Source of the DNA: Hellea balneolensis DSM 19091
Lineage (GTDB): Bacteria > Pseudomonadota > Alphaproteobacteria > Caulobacterales > Maricaulaceae
DNA length: 64,000 bases
Assembly (NCBI RefSeq): GCF_000428525.1
Contig: NZ_AUAC01000002.1
Span: 372,001-436,000 of the forward strand
Direction of reading: 5' to 3'
Position numbers and translations under genes: made by a program. Under the pieces are notes generated by a model. The model was not told the DNA's origin. It made no database searches and saw only the letters and a list, made by a program, of their open reading frames with translations. Each line of letters opens with the position of its first letter. Within the stretch, counting starts at the first letter, position 1. This document shows, one piece after another, positions 9,179 through 17,472 of this stretch.

Positions 9179-9844
9179 TTAACCACCCGTTGTAAGGCTC
9201 TTCACAAATCCACTAAGCCAAGGCTGACGTCTTCTGCGCATTCTTTCCGAAGCCACTATTGTCCGCAACTCTTCCATCGCTGTCTCAACATTTTCATTGA
9301 CGATGACATAGTCATATTCGGGCCAATGGCTAATCTCATTTTCAGATTTCGACATACGCTTTGAGATAACATCATCGCTATCTTGAGCACGGGTACGTAG
9401 GCGTTTTTCAAGTTCGACCATATTCGGCGGAAGGATAAATATTTTGACCAAATCATCGGCAGCCGCTTGGGTGAGTTGCTGCGCGCCTTGCCAATCAATA
9501 TCAAATACAACATCACGGCCATCACCCAAGGCTTGTTCGACCGGCGCGCGGGGGGTGCCGTAAAAATTATCAAAGACTTTGGCATATTCAAGGAACTCAT
9601 CATCATCGACCATATCAGTGAATTTGTTCTTAGAGATGAAATAGTAATCCTCTCCATCTTTTTCACCGGGGCGGGGTTGTCGTGTAGTCGCCGAAACAGA
9701 CATCGCCATATCAGGATTTTCCTTTAAGAGCATGCGCGTCAATGTCGTCTTTCCTGCCCCGGAAGGCGAAGACAAAACAACCATAATGCCGCGGCGATTG
9801 GCTTTCATCTCTTCCAAAGGGGATGGACCTAATTTACTCGACAT
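9179..9844 (-). CDS. gmk: Guanylate kinase
   Basis: Guanylate kinase phosphorylates GMP to GDP with ATP. From the ATG at 9844 the protein is 221 residues, with the P-loop S-S-P-S-G-A-G-K-T-T near residues 25-34. The GMP-binding S-x-T-T-R-x-P-R-x-G-E-x-D-G-x-D-Y-x-F region and lid follow. A longer reading from TTG at 9871 is possible. The ATG preceded by AGGCGG and overlapping the yicC stop by 11 bases is preferred. The gmk-yicC-mltG order is common in Alphaproteobacteria. Confidence 0.95.
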   Translation of the reverse strand: MSSKLGPSPLEEMKANRRGIMVVLSSPSGAGKTTLTRMLLKENPDMAMSVSATTRQPRPGEKDGEDYYFISKNKFTDMVDDDEFLEYAKVFDNFYGTPRAPVEQALGDGRDVVFDIDWQGAQQLTQAAADDLVKIFILPPNMVELEKRLRTRAQDSDDVISKRMSKSENEISHWPEYDYVIVNENVETAMEELRTIVASERMRRRRQPWLSGFVKSLTTGG

Positions 9845-10691
9845 TCGCCGCCTGCTCTCTGAATTGTTCAATAACGCTTTTCAGCGCGAGCCCTGTTCGT
9901 GTCAACTCTATGTCAGCGGATTTCGCGCAGAGCGTATTTGTTTCACGGTTAAATTCTTGTGAGAGGAATTCAAGCTTTCGGCCAATCGGTGACCCTTGTG
10001 ACATGAGGTCCCGCGCCTGAACACAATGAGCCCTAAGGCGATCCAATTCCTCGCGCACATCCGCCTTCATAGCGAGCATAGCCGCCTCTTGCGCCAATCG
10101 CTCTTCAGGTAAAGCCTCTGCCAAAAGAGCTTCAAACTTTTCTTTCAACTTTTGCTTAAGTGTTTCGGGAAGCACAGCGGCAAGCTGACTCGCAGTTGCA
10201 ACGTGGGTTTCAATCTCGGCGACATTGTCGAGCAATATAGGCGTGAGCGCTTTCCCCTCATCGTCACGCGCTGATTTCAGCTTTTTACACAGATTATCAA
10301 AACTTGATAGAAGACTGATATGCAATGACTTCTTATCTTCACATAACAAATTATTCGGCACTTCTTCGATAATGCCAGGCACAGTCATAAGAACGGATAA
10401 ATCCTTAGCGCCTTTCTTTTCAAGCTTATCAAGCAGAGCTTCATTGATACGGTAAGCCTTACCGCTATCCCCACGTTGTAAATTTAAGCTCACCTGCATG
10501 TTGCCACGCGAGAAGTCCTTACTCATGCGTTTGCGGATGGCCCCATCCATTTCTGATAAATCACTTGGCAAGCGGAGCCGTATATCAAGAGACTTACCAT
10601 TAACGCTGCGAACTTCCCAAGACCAGCTAATCTCTTCATGCGTGCCGCTTGCTCGCGCAAATCCTGTCATGCCTGATAAAGGTTTACTCAT
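9834..10691 (-). CDS. yicC: YicC/YloC family endoribonuclease
   Basis: This 285-residue protein matches YicC. It has the N-terminal M-T-G-F-A-R-A and W-E-V-R-S-V-N-G-K-S-L-D-I-R-L-R-L-P motifs, and the C-terminal G-R-K-L-E-F-L-x-Q-E-F-N-R-E-x-N-T-x-x-x-K-S segment, which contributes metal-binding acidic residues in the family. Known members are metal-dependent endoribonucleases; E. coli YicC acts on the small RNA RyhB. It starts 4 bases inside the end of mltG and ends inside gmk, so the three are tightly coupled. Confidence 0.93.
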   Translation of the reverse strand: MSKPLSGMTGFARASGTHEEISWSWEVRSVNGKSLDIRLRLPSDLSEMDGAIRKRMSKDFSRGNMQVSLNLQRGDSGKAYRINEALLDKLEKKGAKDLSVLMTVPGIIEEVPNNLLCEDKKSLHISLLSSFDNLCKKLKSARDDEGKALTPILLDNVAEIETHVATASQLAAVLPETLKQKLKEKFEALLAEALPEERLAQEAAMLAMKADVREELDRLRAHCVQARDLMSQGSPIGRKLEFLSQEFNRETNTLCAKSADIELTRTGLALKSVIEQFREQAANVE

Positions 10692-11791
10692 TGGCCAGCT
10701 CGCTGTTTGCGTTGACGAGAGCGCTCAATTTTGCGCCACTTATTGACGTTATTGACATGTTCACGATTAGTCTTGGCAAAGACATGACCTCCTGTTCCAT
10801 CAGCGACAAAAAACAAATAGTCCGTCTTGGCAGGTTGCAAAACAGCGGCAATAGCTTCCTCGCCAGGATTGCAAATCGGTGTCGGCGGCAAACCATCAAT
10901 TTGGTAGGTGTTCCAAGGTGTTTTACGGTCTATCTCAGATCGGTAAAGTGTTCGGCGCTGACCCTTTTTGTTGTACAGCGGCTCACCTTTTGATATCCCA
11001 TAAATAATAGTCGGGTCAGTCTGTAGACGCATACCTATCTTTAGGCGGTTAATAAACACACCTGCCACGACGTCACGCTCTGCCCCAACTCCGGTTTCTT
11101 TCTCAACGATGGATGCCAAAATGAGTGCTTCATTTTTGGACTTTAGGGGCAAACCTTCTTGGCGCGTTTCCCATAGCTCATCAATCACCTGTCTTTGAGC
11201 ATCCTGCATTTGCTTAACCAACGCCGCTCGTGCCATGCCTCTGGGCGTCATATAAGTTTCGGGTAGCATCGTACCTTCAGCTGGAGTTTCGGGCATGTCT
11301 CCTGTAAGTGTCTGCACACTTCCCATTAGGCGCATGATCTGCGCTGATGTTAAGCCTTCCGGGGCGGTAAAAGGGTAGAGCACGGCCTTGCCTTCGGCTA
11401 AGGTTTCATAAATTTTACTCATGGATGCAGGCTGAGAAATTACAAACTCTCCGGCTTTAAAGCTCCCTTCATTACCACGTAATTTAGTCACAAGTTTAAA
11501 AATAAAAGCACTTTTTATGAGGCCATCTTCTTCAAGGCGCGAGGCAATTGATGACAACCCGCTTCCGCGCGGAACTACAAACACAGTTTCATTGACTTCA
11601 CCCTTTGGTGCGGCCTCATATCTGTAATTAACGACAGCATAGGCTCCCAAAATTACAGCTCCTAAAATCGTAACAATAGATGTGAAGGCTATAAAGCCCA
11701 ACATGCGCTTTTGCTTTTTAGGGAGCTTTGTCGTTTCAGGATTGTGTGTCACGGTTTGCGCCCGATTTCTTATCTTATTTTTTCGGGCCAT
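10688..11791 (-). CDS. mltG: Endolytic murein transglycosylase MltG
   Basis: MltG cleaves nascent glycan strands at the inner membrane and helps set peptidoglycan chain length. The 367-residue protein has a basic cytoplasmic N-terminus, one membrane helix (about 32-54), a LysM-like region (about 68-135) and the YceG catalytic domain. The catalytic glutamate lies in the motif I-L-A-S-I-V-E-K-E-T (around 230-232), followed by R-L-Q-T-D-P-T-I-I-Y-G. The start ATG overlaps the fabF stop (TAATG). This placement directly after fabF is typical of Alphaproteobacteria. Confidence 0.94.
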   Translation of the reverse strand: MARKNKIRNRAQTVTHNPETTKLPKKQKRMLGFIAFTSIVTILGAVILGAYAVVNYRYEAAPKGEVNETVFVVPRGSGLSSIASRLEEDGLIKSAFIFKLVTKLRGNEGSFKAGEFVISQPASMSKIYETLAEGKAVLYPFTAPEGLTSAQIMRLMGSVQTLTGDMPETPAEGTMLPETYMTPRGMARAALVKQMQDAQRQVIDELWETRQEGLPLKSKNEALILASIVEKETGVGAERDVVAGVFINRLKIGMRLQTDPTIIYGISKGEPLYNKKGQRRTLYRSEIDRKTPWNTYQIDGLPPTPICNPGEEAIAAVLQPAKTDYLFFVADGTGGHVFAKTNREHVNNVNKWRKIERSRQRKQRAGQ

Positions 11792-13101
11792 TACTCTGTA
11801 GGCGGCTTTGCGAATATTACCGCTGCATTGGTTCCGCCGAATCCAAATGAGTTAGACATTGCAGCATTGCCTTTAAAAGGCTTGGCTTTCAATGGCACAA
11901 GATCAATATCCGTTTCCAGTGAGGGATCTTCTAGGTTTAGCGTAGGCGGCGCCATTTGATCGCGCAGCGCTAAGATAGAGAAAATTGTTTCAATTGCACC
12001 AGCGGCGCCAAGCAAATGCCCCGTACTGGATTTAGTCGATGACATAGATACATCTTTGGCGTGATCTCCTAAGAGGCGCTCGACCGCTTTCACTTCAAGT
12101 TCATCTCCCATAGGGGTGGATGTGCCGTGCGCATTTACATAACCAATATCCGTAACCTCTAAGCCGGAATTGCGCAAAGCGGCTTTCATAGCGCGGTAGC
12201 CTCCCTCGCCTTCGGGGGCAGGGCTTGTGATGTGATACGCATCACCTGATAGACCATAGCCTTTAAATTCAGCGTAAATTTTTGCGCCGCGGGCTTTAGC
12301 ATGCTCATATTCTTCGAGAACGACTGCGCCGGATCCCTCCCCCATTAGGAACCCATCACGGCCGGAGTCGTAAGGCCGAGAGGCTTTCTCAGGTGTATCA
12401 TTATATGCGGTCGTCATAGCGCGGCAGGCTACAAAGCTTGCAATACCCAAGCGGCAAATTGAGGCCTCGGCTCCGCCTGCCACCATCACGTCTGCATCTC
12501 CGTGCTGTATAAGCCTCGCGGCATCGCCAATAGCATGTGCACCTGTCGCGCAAGCTGTAACGACCGAATGGTTGGGCCCCTTTAGGCCGTGACGAATAGA
12601 TATCTGTCCCGCAGTGAGGTTTATAAGCATACTAGGAACGACAAACGGCGAAAGACGCCGTGGTCCGCGTTCATGCAAAAGAATAGAGGCATCATAAGTG
12701 GCTTGCAGCCCCCCAATACCAGAGCCAAACATAACTCCCGTGCGTTCTTGGGCCTCATCGCCCTGCTCGGCCGGTGTCCAATTCGCGTCATTAAGGGCTT
12801 CATCACTTGCGGCAATTGCATAAAGAATGAAGTCATCAACACGCCTGGCATCGCGCGGACTCATAACTGTATCAGGATCAAATGCGCCCTTCATATCAGG
12901 GGAGCCACCTGCGCGGCCGTCAACGCGCGGCAGGACAGCAGCAATCTTGCAAGCAAGATCGCTGGTATCGAAGTGTTCTATTTTTGAAGCTCCGGATTTC
13001 CCGGAAAGAATATTGTCCCATGCGGTTTCAACACCGCATCCAACGGGTGTGACGAGGCCTAAACCTGTAACAACGACACGTCGGCGTTCAGATACGGGCA
13101 C
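11791..13101 (-). CDS. fabF: 3-oxoacyl-ACP synthase II
   Basis: FabF condenses malonyl-ACP with acyl-ACP during fatty-acid elongation. The 436-residue protein shows the Cys-His-His triad: C184 in V-V-T-A-C-A-T-G, H325 in N-A-H-G-T-S-T-P, and H362 in S-S-T-G-H-L-L-G-A-A-G. The C-terminal N-S-F-G-F-G-G-T-N-A is also present. The start is a GTG at 13101 with no evident Shine-Dalgarno sequence, 14 bases after the acpP stop. A terminator-like hairpin spans that gap and may reduce fabF expression relative to acpP. Confidence 0.97.
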   Translation of the reverse strand: MPVSERRRVVVTGLGLVTPVGCGVETAWDNILSGKSGASKIEHFDTSDLACKIAAVLPRVDGRAGGSPDMKGAFDPDTVMSPRDARRVDDFILYAIAASDEALNDANWTPAEQGDEAQERTGVMFGSGIGGLQATYDASILLHERGPRRLSPFVVPSMLINLTAGQISIRHGLKGPNHSVVTACATGAHAIGDAARLIQHGDADVMVAGGAEASICRLGIASFVACRAMTTAYNDTPEKASRPYDSGRDGFLMGEGSGAVVLEEYEHAKARGAKIYAEFKGYGLSGDAYHITSPAPEGEGGYRAMKAALRNSGLEVTDIGYVNAHGTSTPMGDELEVKAVERLLGDHAKDVSMSSTKSSTGHLLGAAGAIETIFSILALRDQMAPPTLNLEDPSLETDIDLVPLKAKPFKGNAAMSNSFGFGGTNAAVIFAKPPTE

Positions 13102-13104
13102 GTC

Positions 13105-13128
13105 AAAAGTCGGCCTTAACCGACTTTT
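13105..13128 (-). terminator. Terminator-like hairpin between acpP and fabF
   Basis: On the minus strand a perfect 9-bp stem (AAAAGTCGG / CCGACTTTT) with a 6-base loop holds the acpP stop codon and ends in four T. The T-run is short, so partial termination or an RNA-stabilising 3' end for an acpP-only transcript is more likely than a full stop, because fabF follows directly. Confidence 0.5.
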
Positions 13129-13352
13129 TCAGAGATAAACTTAACGGCATCGCCGACAGTCTGGATGTGCTCGGCCGCATCATCAGGGATTTCAATATCG
13201 AATTCTTCTTCGAACGCCATAACAAGCTCGACATTGTCTAGGCTGTCTGCGCCAAGATCATCGATGAAGTGAGCATTCCCTGTTACTTTATCTTCTTCGA
13301 CATCAAGATGCTCAACGACCATCTTCGTAACGCGTGCAAGTACGTCTGACAT
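13116..13352 (-). CDS. acpP: Acyl carrier protein
   Basis: This 78-residue acidic protein carries growing acyl chains on a phosphopantetheine arm. S37 in the [10 protein letters not shown] motif is the attachment site. Helix II ([18 protein letters not shown]) is the usual partner-binding surface. AAGGA precedes the ATG at 13352. There is a 143-base gap to fabG, so acpP may have its own promoter. A hairpin overlaps its stop codon. Confidence 0.98.
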   Translation of the reverse strand: MSDVLARVTKMVVEHLDVEEDKVTGNAHFIDDLGADSLDNVELVMAFEEEFDIEIPDDAAEHIQTVGDAVKFISEKVG

Positions 13353-13495
13353 AATTTTTCCTTTTTCAGTGCCACGGTGTTTTGTGGCGATTTGCTAGGC
13401 GTAAGTAAGGCGAAAAGTCCTAAAAACAACCCTTTTTTGTGATTTAACCGTAGATAGCACAGATAAATATTGGTTACCAGAGTGTAAAACTCTAA

Positions 13496-14236
13496 TTAAA
13501 TCATGGCCATACCGCCATTTACGTGAAGTGTTTGTCCAGTCACATAACTAGCTTCGTTGGACGCTAAATAAAGCGCGGCATTGGCTATATCAGCACCGGA
13601 ACCAAGGTCACCTGCAGGGATCTTCGTAAGAATCGCTTCTTTCTGGCTTTCATTTAGGGCATCCGTCATAGGAGACGCAATGAAACCCGGGGCAATGCAG
13701 TTTACGGTTACGCCGCGTGAGGCCACTTCTTGAGCCAAAGACTTTGAAAACCCAATCATGCCCGCCTTCGAAGCTGCGTAATTAGTCTGTCCTGGATTCC
13801 CGGTAACGCCGACTACGGATGTGATTCCAATAATACGCCCCCAACGTGATTTCATCATAGGACGCAAACACGCTTTTGAGAGCCTGAAATAGGACTCAAG
13901 ATTAACTTTTTGAACCAAGTCCCAATCGTCTTGCTTCATGCGCATCAACAGCCCGTCACGGGTGATACCCGCATTCGCAACAAGGATATCAACCGCCCCG
14001 CCCATAGCTGCTTCCGCTGCTTTTGGCAGAGCATCAACGGCATCTCCGTCAGATAGATTACAAGGCACAATAGACACACGATCACCCAATTCAGATGCTA
14101 ATGACTGTAGCTTTTCAGCCCGCGTTCCTGAAATAGCAACATGCGCCCCTCTTGCGTGGAGCATTTTTGCAATTTCGCCGCCAAGGCCACCAGTTGCCCC
14201 TGTGACTAAGGCCCGTTTTCCATCTAAGTTAAACAT
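13496..14236 (-). CDS. fabG: 3-oxoacyl-ACP reductase
   Basis: FabG is the NADPH-dependent short-chain reductase of fatty-acid elongation. The 246-residue protein has the cofactor motif T-G-A-T-G-G-L-G (12-19), N-A-G (88-90), and catalytic S140, Y153 and K157 in N-Y-A-A-S-K-A-G. The C-terminus G-Q-T-L-H-V-N-G-G-M-A is typical. AAGGA lies within the end of fabD, and the genes are 5 bases apart, so translation is probably coupled. Confidence 0.97.
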   Translation of the reverse strand: MFNLDGKRALVTGATGGLGGEIAKMLHARGAHVAISGTRAEKLQSLASELGDRVSIVPCNLSDGDAVDALPKAAEAAMGGAVDILVANAGITRDGLLMRMKQDDWDLVQKVNLESYFRLSKACLRPMMKSRWGRIIGITSVVGVTGNPGQTNYAASKAGMIGFSKSLAQEVASRGVTVNCIAPGFIASPMTDALNESQKEAILTKIPAGDLGSGADIANAALYLASNEASYVTGQTLHVNGGMAMI

Positions 14237-14241
14237 TATTT

Positions 14242-15186
14242 TTATCCTTTAAGTTCAGTTGCAAAAGCCTCAAGACCTTCAGCAGTATTTAACGTCACGC
14301 CTTTCATGCCCTTAACAATACGGCGCAACATCACTGTTAGAACCTTACCACAGCCAGGTTCTGCTAATGTCTCAATTTCGTTAGCATGCATCCACTGTAC
14401 AGACTCACGCCACCTAACCCGGCCAGTGACTTGCGCTACAAGGTCATCACGCAATTTTTCGGGGTCAGTAACGGGCGAAGCTTGAACATTATTTATAACT
14501 GGCAATAAAGGCGCCTCAAAAACAGTGTCAGCTAAAGCCTCTTTCATAGCCTTTGCCGCTGGCGCCATCATGTCACAATGAAAAGGCGCCGAAACATTTA
14601 GCATCATCGCTTTTTTGACACCCATTTCCTTAGCCGCGTCACATGCAGCTTGAACGGCATCTTTTTCGCCCGACAGCACAATCTGTCCGACCGCATTATC
14701 ATTTGCTATTTGGCATATGCCTTTTGTCTGCCCTGCTTTTGCAGCGGCTTCTGCATCTTCGACAGAGGCACCTAAGAGCGCAGCCATAGCTCCAGCGCCT
14801 ACAGGAACTGCAGCCTGCATAGCATCCCCCCGAATACGTAATAGCTTAGCGGTATCAGACAATGAGAGCGACCCTGCCGCACATAGAGCCGTATACTCAC
14901 CAAGCGAATGCCCAGCTACATATTTAGCCTCAGTAATATCGACTCCAAACTCAGCTTTAAGTGACCTCATGGCCGCAATACCGCAGGCCATCAAAGCCGG
15001 TTGCGTATTTGAGGTTAAAGTCAGCTCTTCAATCGGTCCGTCCCACATCATTTTTGATAGGTTTTGAGACAGAGAGTCGTCAACTTCCTCAAAAACAGCT
15101 CGTGCGCTTGAAAAAGACTCAGCCAGCTCCCGCCCCATGCCTACGAATTGACTACCCTGGCCTGGAAAAGTGAATGCAAGTGTCAT
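14242..15186 (-). CDS. fabD: Malonyl-CoA:ACP transacylase
   Basis: FabD loads malonyl groups onto ACP. The 314-residue protein begins with F-P-G-Q-G-S-Q and has the nucleophile S94 in G-H-S-L-G-E-Y. A histidine at 203 (S-A-P-F-H-C) completes the dyad, and the Q-x-x-x-R-W-x-E-S-V region near 265 is conserved. AGGGA precedes the ATG at 15186. It is the first gene of the minus-strand fatty-acid operon and is divergent from a coiled-coil gene across 169 bases. Confidence 0.97.
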   Translation of the reverse strand: MTLAFTFPGQGSQFVGMGRELAESFSSARAVFEEVDDSLSQNLSKMMWDGPIEELTLTSNTQPALMACGIAAMRSLKAEFGVDITEAKYVAGHSLGEYTALCAAGSLSLSDTAKLLRIRGDAMQAAVPVGAGAMAALLGASVEDAEAAAKAGQTKGICQIANDNAVGQIVLSGEKDAVQAACDAAKEMGVKKAMMLNVSAPFHCDMMAPAAKAMKEALADTVFEAPLLPVINNVQASPVTDPEKLRDDLVAQVTGRVRWRESVQWMHANEIETLAEPGCGKVLTVMLRRIVKGMKGVTLNTAEGLEAFATELKG

Positions 15187-15355
15187 AAAATTCCCTATAA
15201 CTGCTAAAATATGGGAATAGTTTATCGACTTGTCAGGTCAACAGGAAAGTTGCCCTTAAGAGAGGCAGGAAGATATGCGAGCTATTAAGCACTCTTTAAC
15301 TCTAGCTAACTAGACATTTTGTGTCTGGGCGTATGTTTTAGAATCGAGGGTTGTT

Positions 15356-17350
15356 GTGTCTTTTTTCAAGAAAAAAAAATCTAGTACTAAAAAAACTAAA
15401 GAGCTTCCAAAATCAAAAATTGAGCAAGATATCGCCAAAATGGACCATGAACGCCTTCTCGATGAACAATTAGAAGAACTAAACGCAAAACTAAATCACA
15501 AAGACAATGATGAATCCGGAGGGGCCTCCGACACAAATACCTCAGAAAATAGTGAAAAAGAGCGTTTTCTTACTGACAGCCTTAACGATTTTGTATCGCC
15601 CGAGTTTAAAGCTACGCTTGAAGACAAAACTGGTAATATCGATGTCACTACGGGAAATTTGCCAAAAGAGGTCAACATCGACGACATTTTAGCAAATGCC
15701 CGCAAAGATGTTGAAGGCCACAATGCACCAGACTCCTCCACCGCAACTACAGAACAGAGTGAAGACGGTTCATTGGCTAATATTGATCCCGATATAGACT
15801 TGGTAGGTCCTGGCCGACTAAATATGAGTGAAATGCGTTTAGACGTAGCAAAGATTAGCGCTGATATCCAAGGCGGCGAAGAACTTTACCGACGCGCTCT
15901 ACAGCGCGTAGAAGGCTTGATGGGCTTTGTCGAAAAGGCAGAGGTTGATTTCTCAGTCCTCAATCGTCTCGAGCCTGAAAACCGCCGCCTCAAGGCCCGC
16001 ATTCGGACGTCAAATGGCGAGGTAGAAGGCCTAAAAGCTAAAGTCAGTCTTATCTCTGCAGATCTCGAAGATCATCAAGAACGCCTTGATGAAAAAACAA
16101 AGCAATATGAAGACGCCCGCGGGAAGCTAACTAAAGCAGCAAAATCACTACGTGACTATGAAGGTGTCCTCAGAAAATCCAGAGCCGAAACAGACAGTCA
16201 TGCCCTTGCGCTTGAACGTCACAAAACAGCCCTCAGCGTGGAAGGTAAAGAGAATAAGGTTTTACGCGAGAAAATTAGCGAGCTTTCATCAGCCCTGGAA
16301 TTACGTCAGACCGAGTATCTCGAAGCCTCAAAAATGGTTGAGTCGCTCAGAGCGGATTGTGCCGATTTCAGAGATCAGGCTGATACTTTCAGAACCGAAG
16401 CTCAAGAACTGAGAATTACGTTAAACACAGCCAAAAGACAAAATAACGCCATGAAAGGTGAAATGCAGACTCTGCATGAAGATATCAAAACCTTTAAAAC
16501 CCAATATGAGTTCAACGTTATTAATCGCGAAGACAAAGTCACGGATCTAGAAACAAAAATTTCCTCCCTTTCAAGAGAAATTGATCAAAAAACTGAGCTC
16601 GCTAATACCGCAACAAGAGAGCTAGCCGCATTACGTAAGATCAGAAGCGAGCAAGATATAGAACGAAATCGTCTCGAAAAAAGACTAGCTGCCGCCCAAA
16701 GCGAGATGCGCGACGTTACCTCTTTGGCTGAAAAACGTAGCACCGAGCAAACGAAAGAGCTTCAAACCACTATTCGTGACTTGCAGAGAGAAATCGCGCG
16801 CCGCGACGAAGAAGCTGAACATCAGGTAAAAGAAAGAGCTGAGTTGCGAGACCAGTTTGAAAATTTAACGATGGAGCGCGACAGCCTTCAATCTAATCTT
16901 GATCAACAATCACGCCGTTTAGAAGGTATGATGATAAATGATCCTACATCTGAGCTAGAAGCCCAGATAAGAAGCTTACAAGAACAGCTAAATGTAAAAG
17001 ACGATATTGTAAAAAGCGCTGCGCATGATGTTTCTGAGCTTAGAAAGGCTCATAAAGAACAACAGGCCGAGAAAAAACGCTTGGAAGATCTCATCCATAC
17101 GCAAACATATCAGCTCGAAGAAGCTCAGAAAGCTCTCTTTGAAGCCAAACAAGCGGAAAGTGAGCTTGATAAGAAATATAAAGATATTGCCGCAGCTCTA
17201 TCTATGAACCAGACACGCCGACGGACAGAAAGCCCCTCTTCAAACCCTGATATTTCTCCTGATATTTCGAAACCCGATGACAGCGTTGCAGATGAAATTG
17301 AGAACAAAATCATGGATTACAAATTCGGTATCAGCAAAGACATCGTTTAA
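15356..17350 (+). CDS. Long coiled-coil protein, crescentin-like (tentative)
   Basis: This is a 664-residue cytoplasmic protein with no signal peptide. Residues 2-22 are strongly basic (runs of K), 25-140 are acidic and probably disordered, and about 160-620 is almost unbroken heptad-rich coiled coil. A Pro/Ser tail (about 627-650) and a short C-terminal segment follow. A segment near 145-215 (V-G-P-G-R-L-N-M-S-E-M-R-L-D, then L-x-x-E-N-R-R-L-K-A-R) looks like a conserved head of alphaproteobacterial filament proteins of the crescentin type, recalled but not checked. Known crescentin is a membrane-associated intermediate-filament-like protein with a basic N-terminus. Other long coiled-coil proteins (SMC-like, polarity scaffolds) are alternatives. 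The start GTG follows GAGGG. Confidence 0.55.
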   Translation: MSFFKKKKSSTKKTKELPKSKIEQDIAKMDHERLLDEQLEELNAKLNHKDNDESGGASDTNTSENSEKERFLTDSLNDFVSPEFKATLEDKTGNIDVTTGNLPKEVNIDDILANARKDVEGHNAPDSSTATTEQSEDGSLANIDPDIDLVGPGRLNMSEMRLDVAKISADIQGGEELYRRALQRVEGLMGFVEKAEVDFSVLNRLEPENRRLKARIRTSNGEVEGLKAKVSLISADLEDHQERLDEKTKQYEDARGKLTKAAKSLRDYEGVLRKSRAETDSHALALERHKTALSVEGKENKVLREKISELSSALELRQTEYLEASKMVESLRADCADFRDQADTFRTEAQELRITLNTAKRQNNAMKGEMQTLHEDIKTFKTQYEFNVINREDKVTDLETKISSLSREIDQKTELANTATRELAALRKIRSEQDIERNRLEKRLAAAQSEMRDVTSLAEKRSTEQTKELQTTIRDLQREIARRDEEAEHQVKERAELRDQFENLTMERDSLQSNLDQQSRRLEGMMINDPTSELEAQIRSLQEQLNVKDDIVKSAAHDVSELRKAHKEQQAEKKRLEDLIHTQTYQLEEAQKALFEAKQAESELDKKYKDIAAALSMNQTRRRTESPSSNPDISPDISKPDDSVADEIENKIMDYKFGISKDIV

Positions 17351-17379
17351 TCCACAGCTCCGTGTAGATATTTCATAGG

Positions 17380-17415
17380 CATTCCTCCCCTCAGTGGGGG
17401 ATGAATAAATTTTCT
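17380..17415 (+). terminator. Possible weak terminator after the coiled-coil gene
   Basis: An imperfect stem pairs CCCC (before TCAGT) with GGGGG and continues through ATTC/GAAT with mismatches, followed by AAATTTTCTT. The stem is imperfect and the T-run short, so this is only a suggestion. Confidence 0.3.
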
Positions 17416-17472
17416 TGCCCCTTATAAGTGCAAATGATGTGCGTTCGGAATAAATAATGCATATTGGTTCTG

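Noticed and set aside
15285-15312. TTAA-spaced sequence upstream of the coiled-coil gene resembling a CtrA site
   Set aside because: Spacing and half-site do not fit TTAA-N7-TTAA exactly, and such A+T-rich matches are common by chance here. The same applies to a partial match near 62890.
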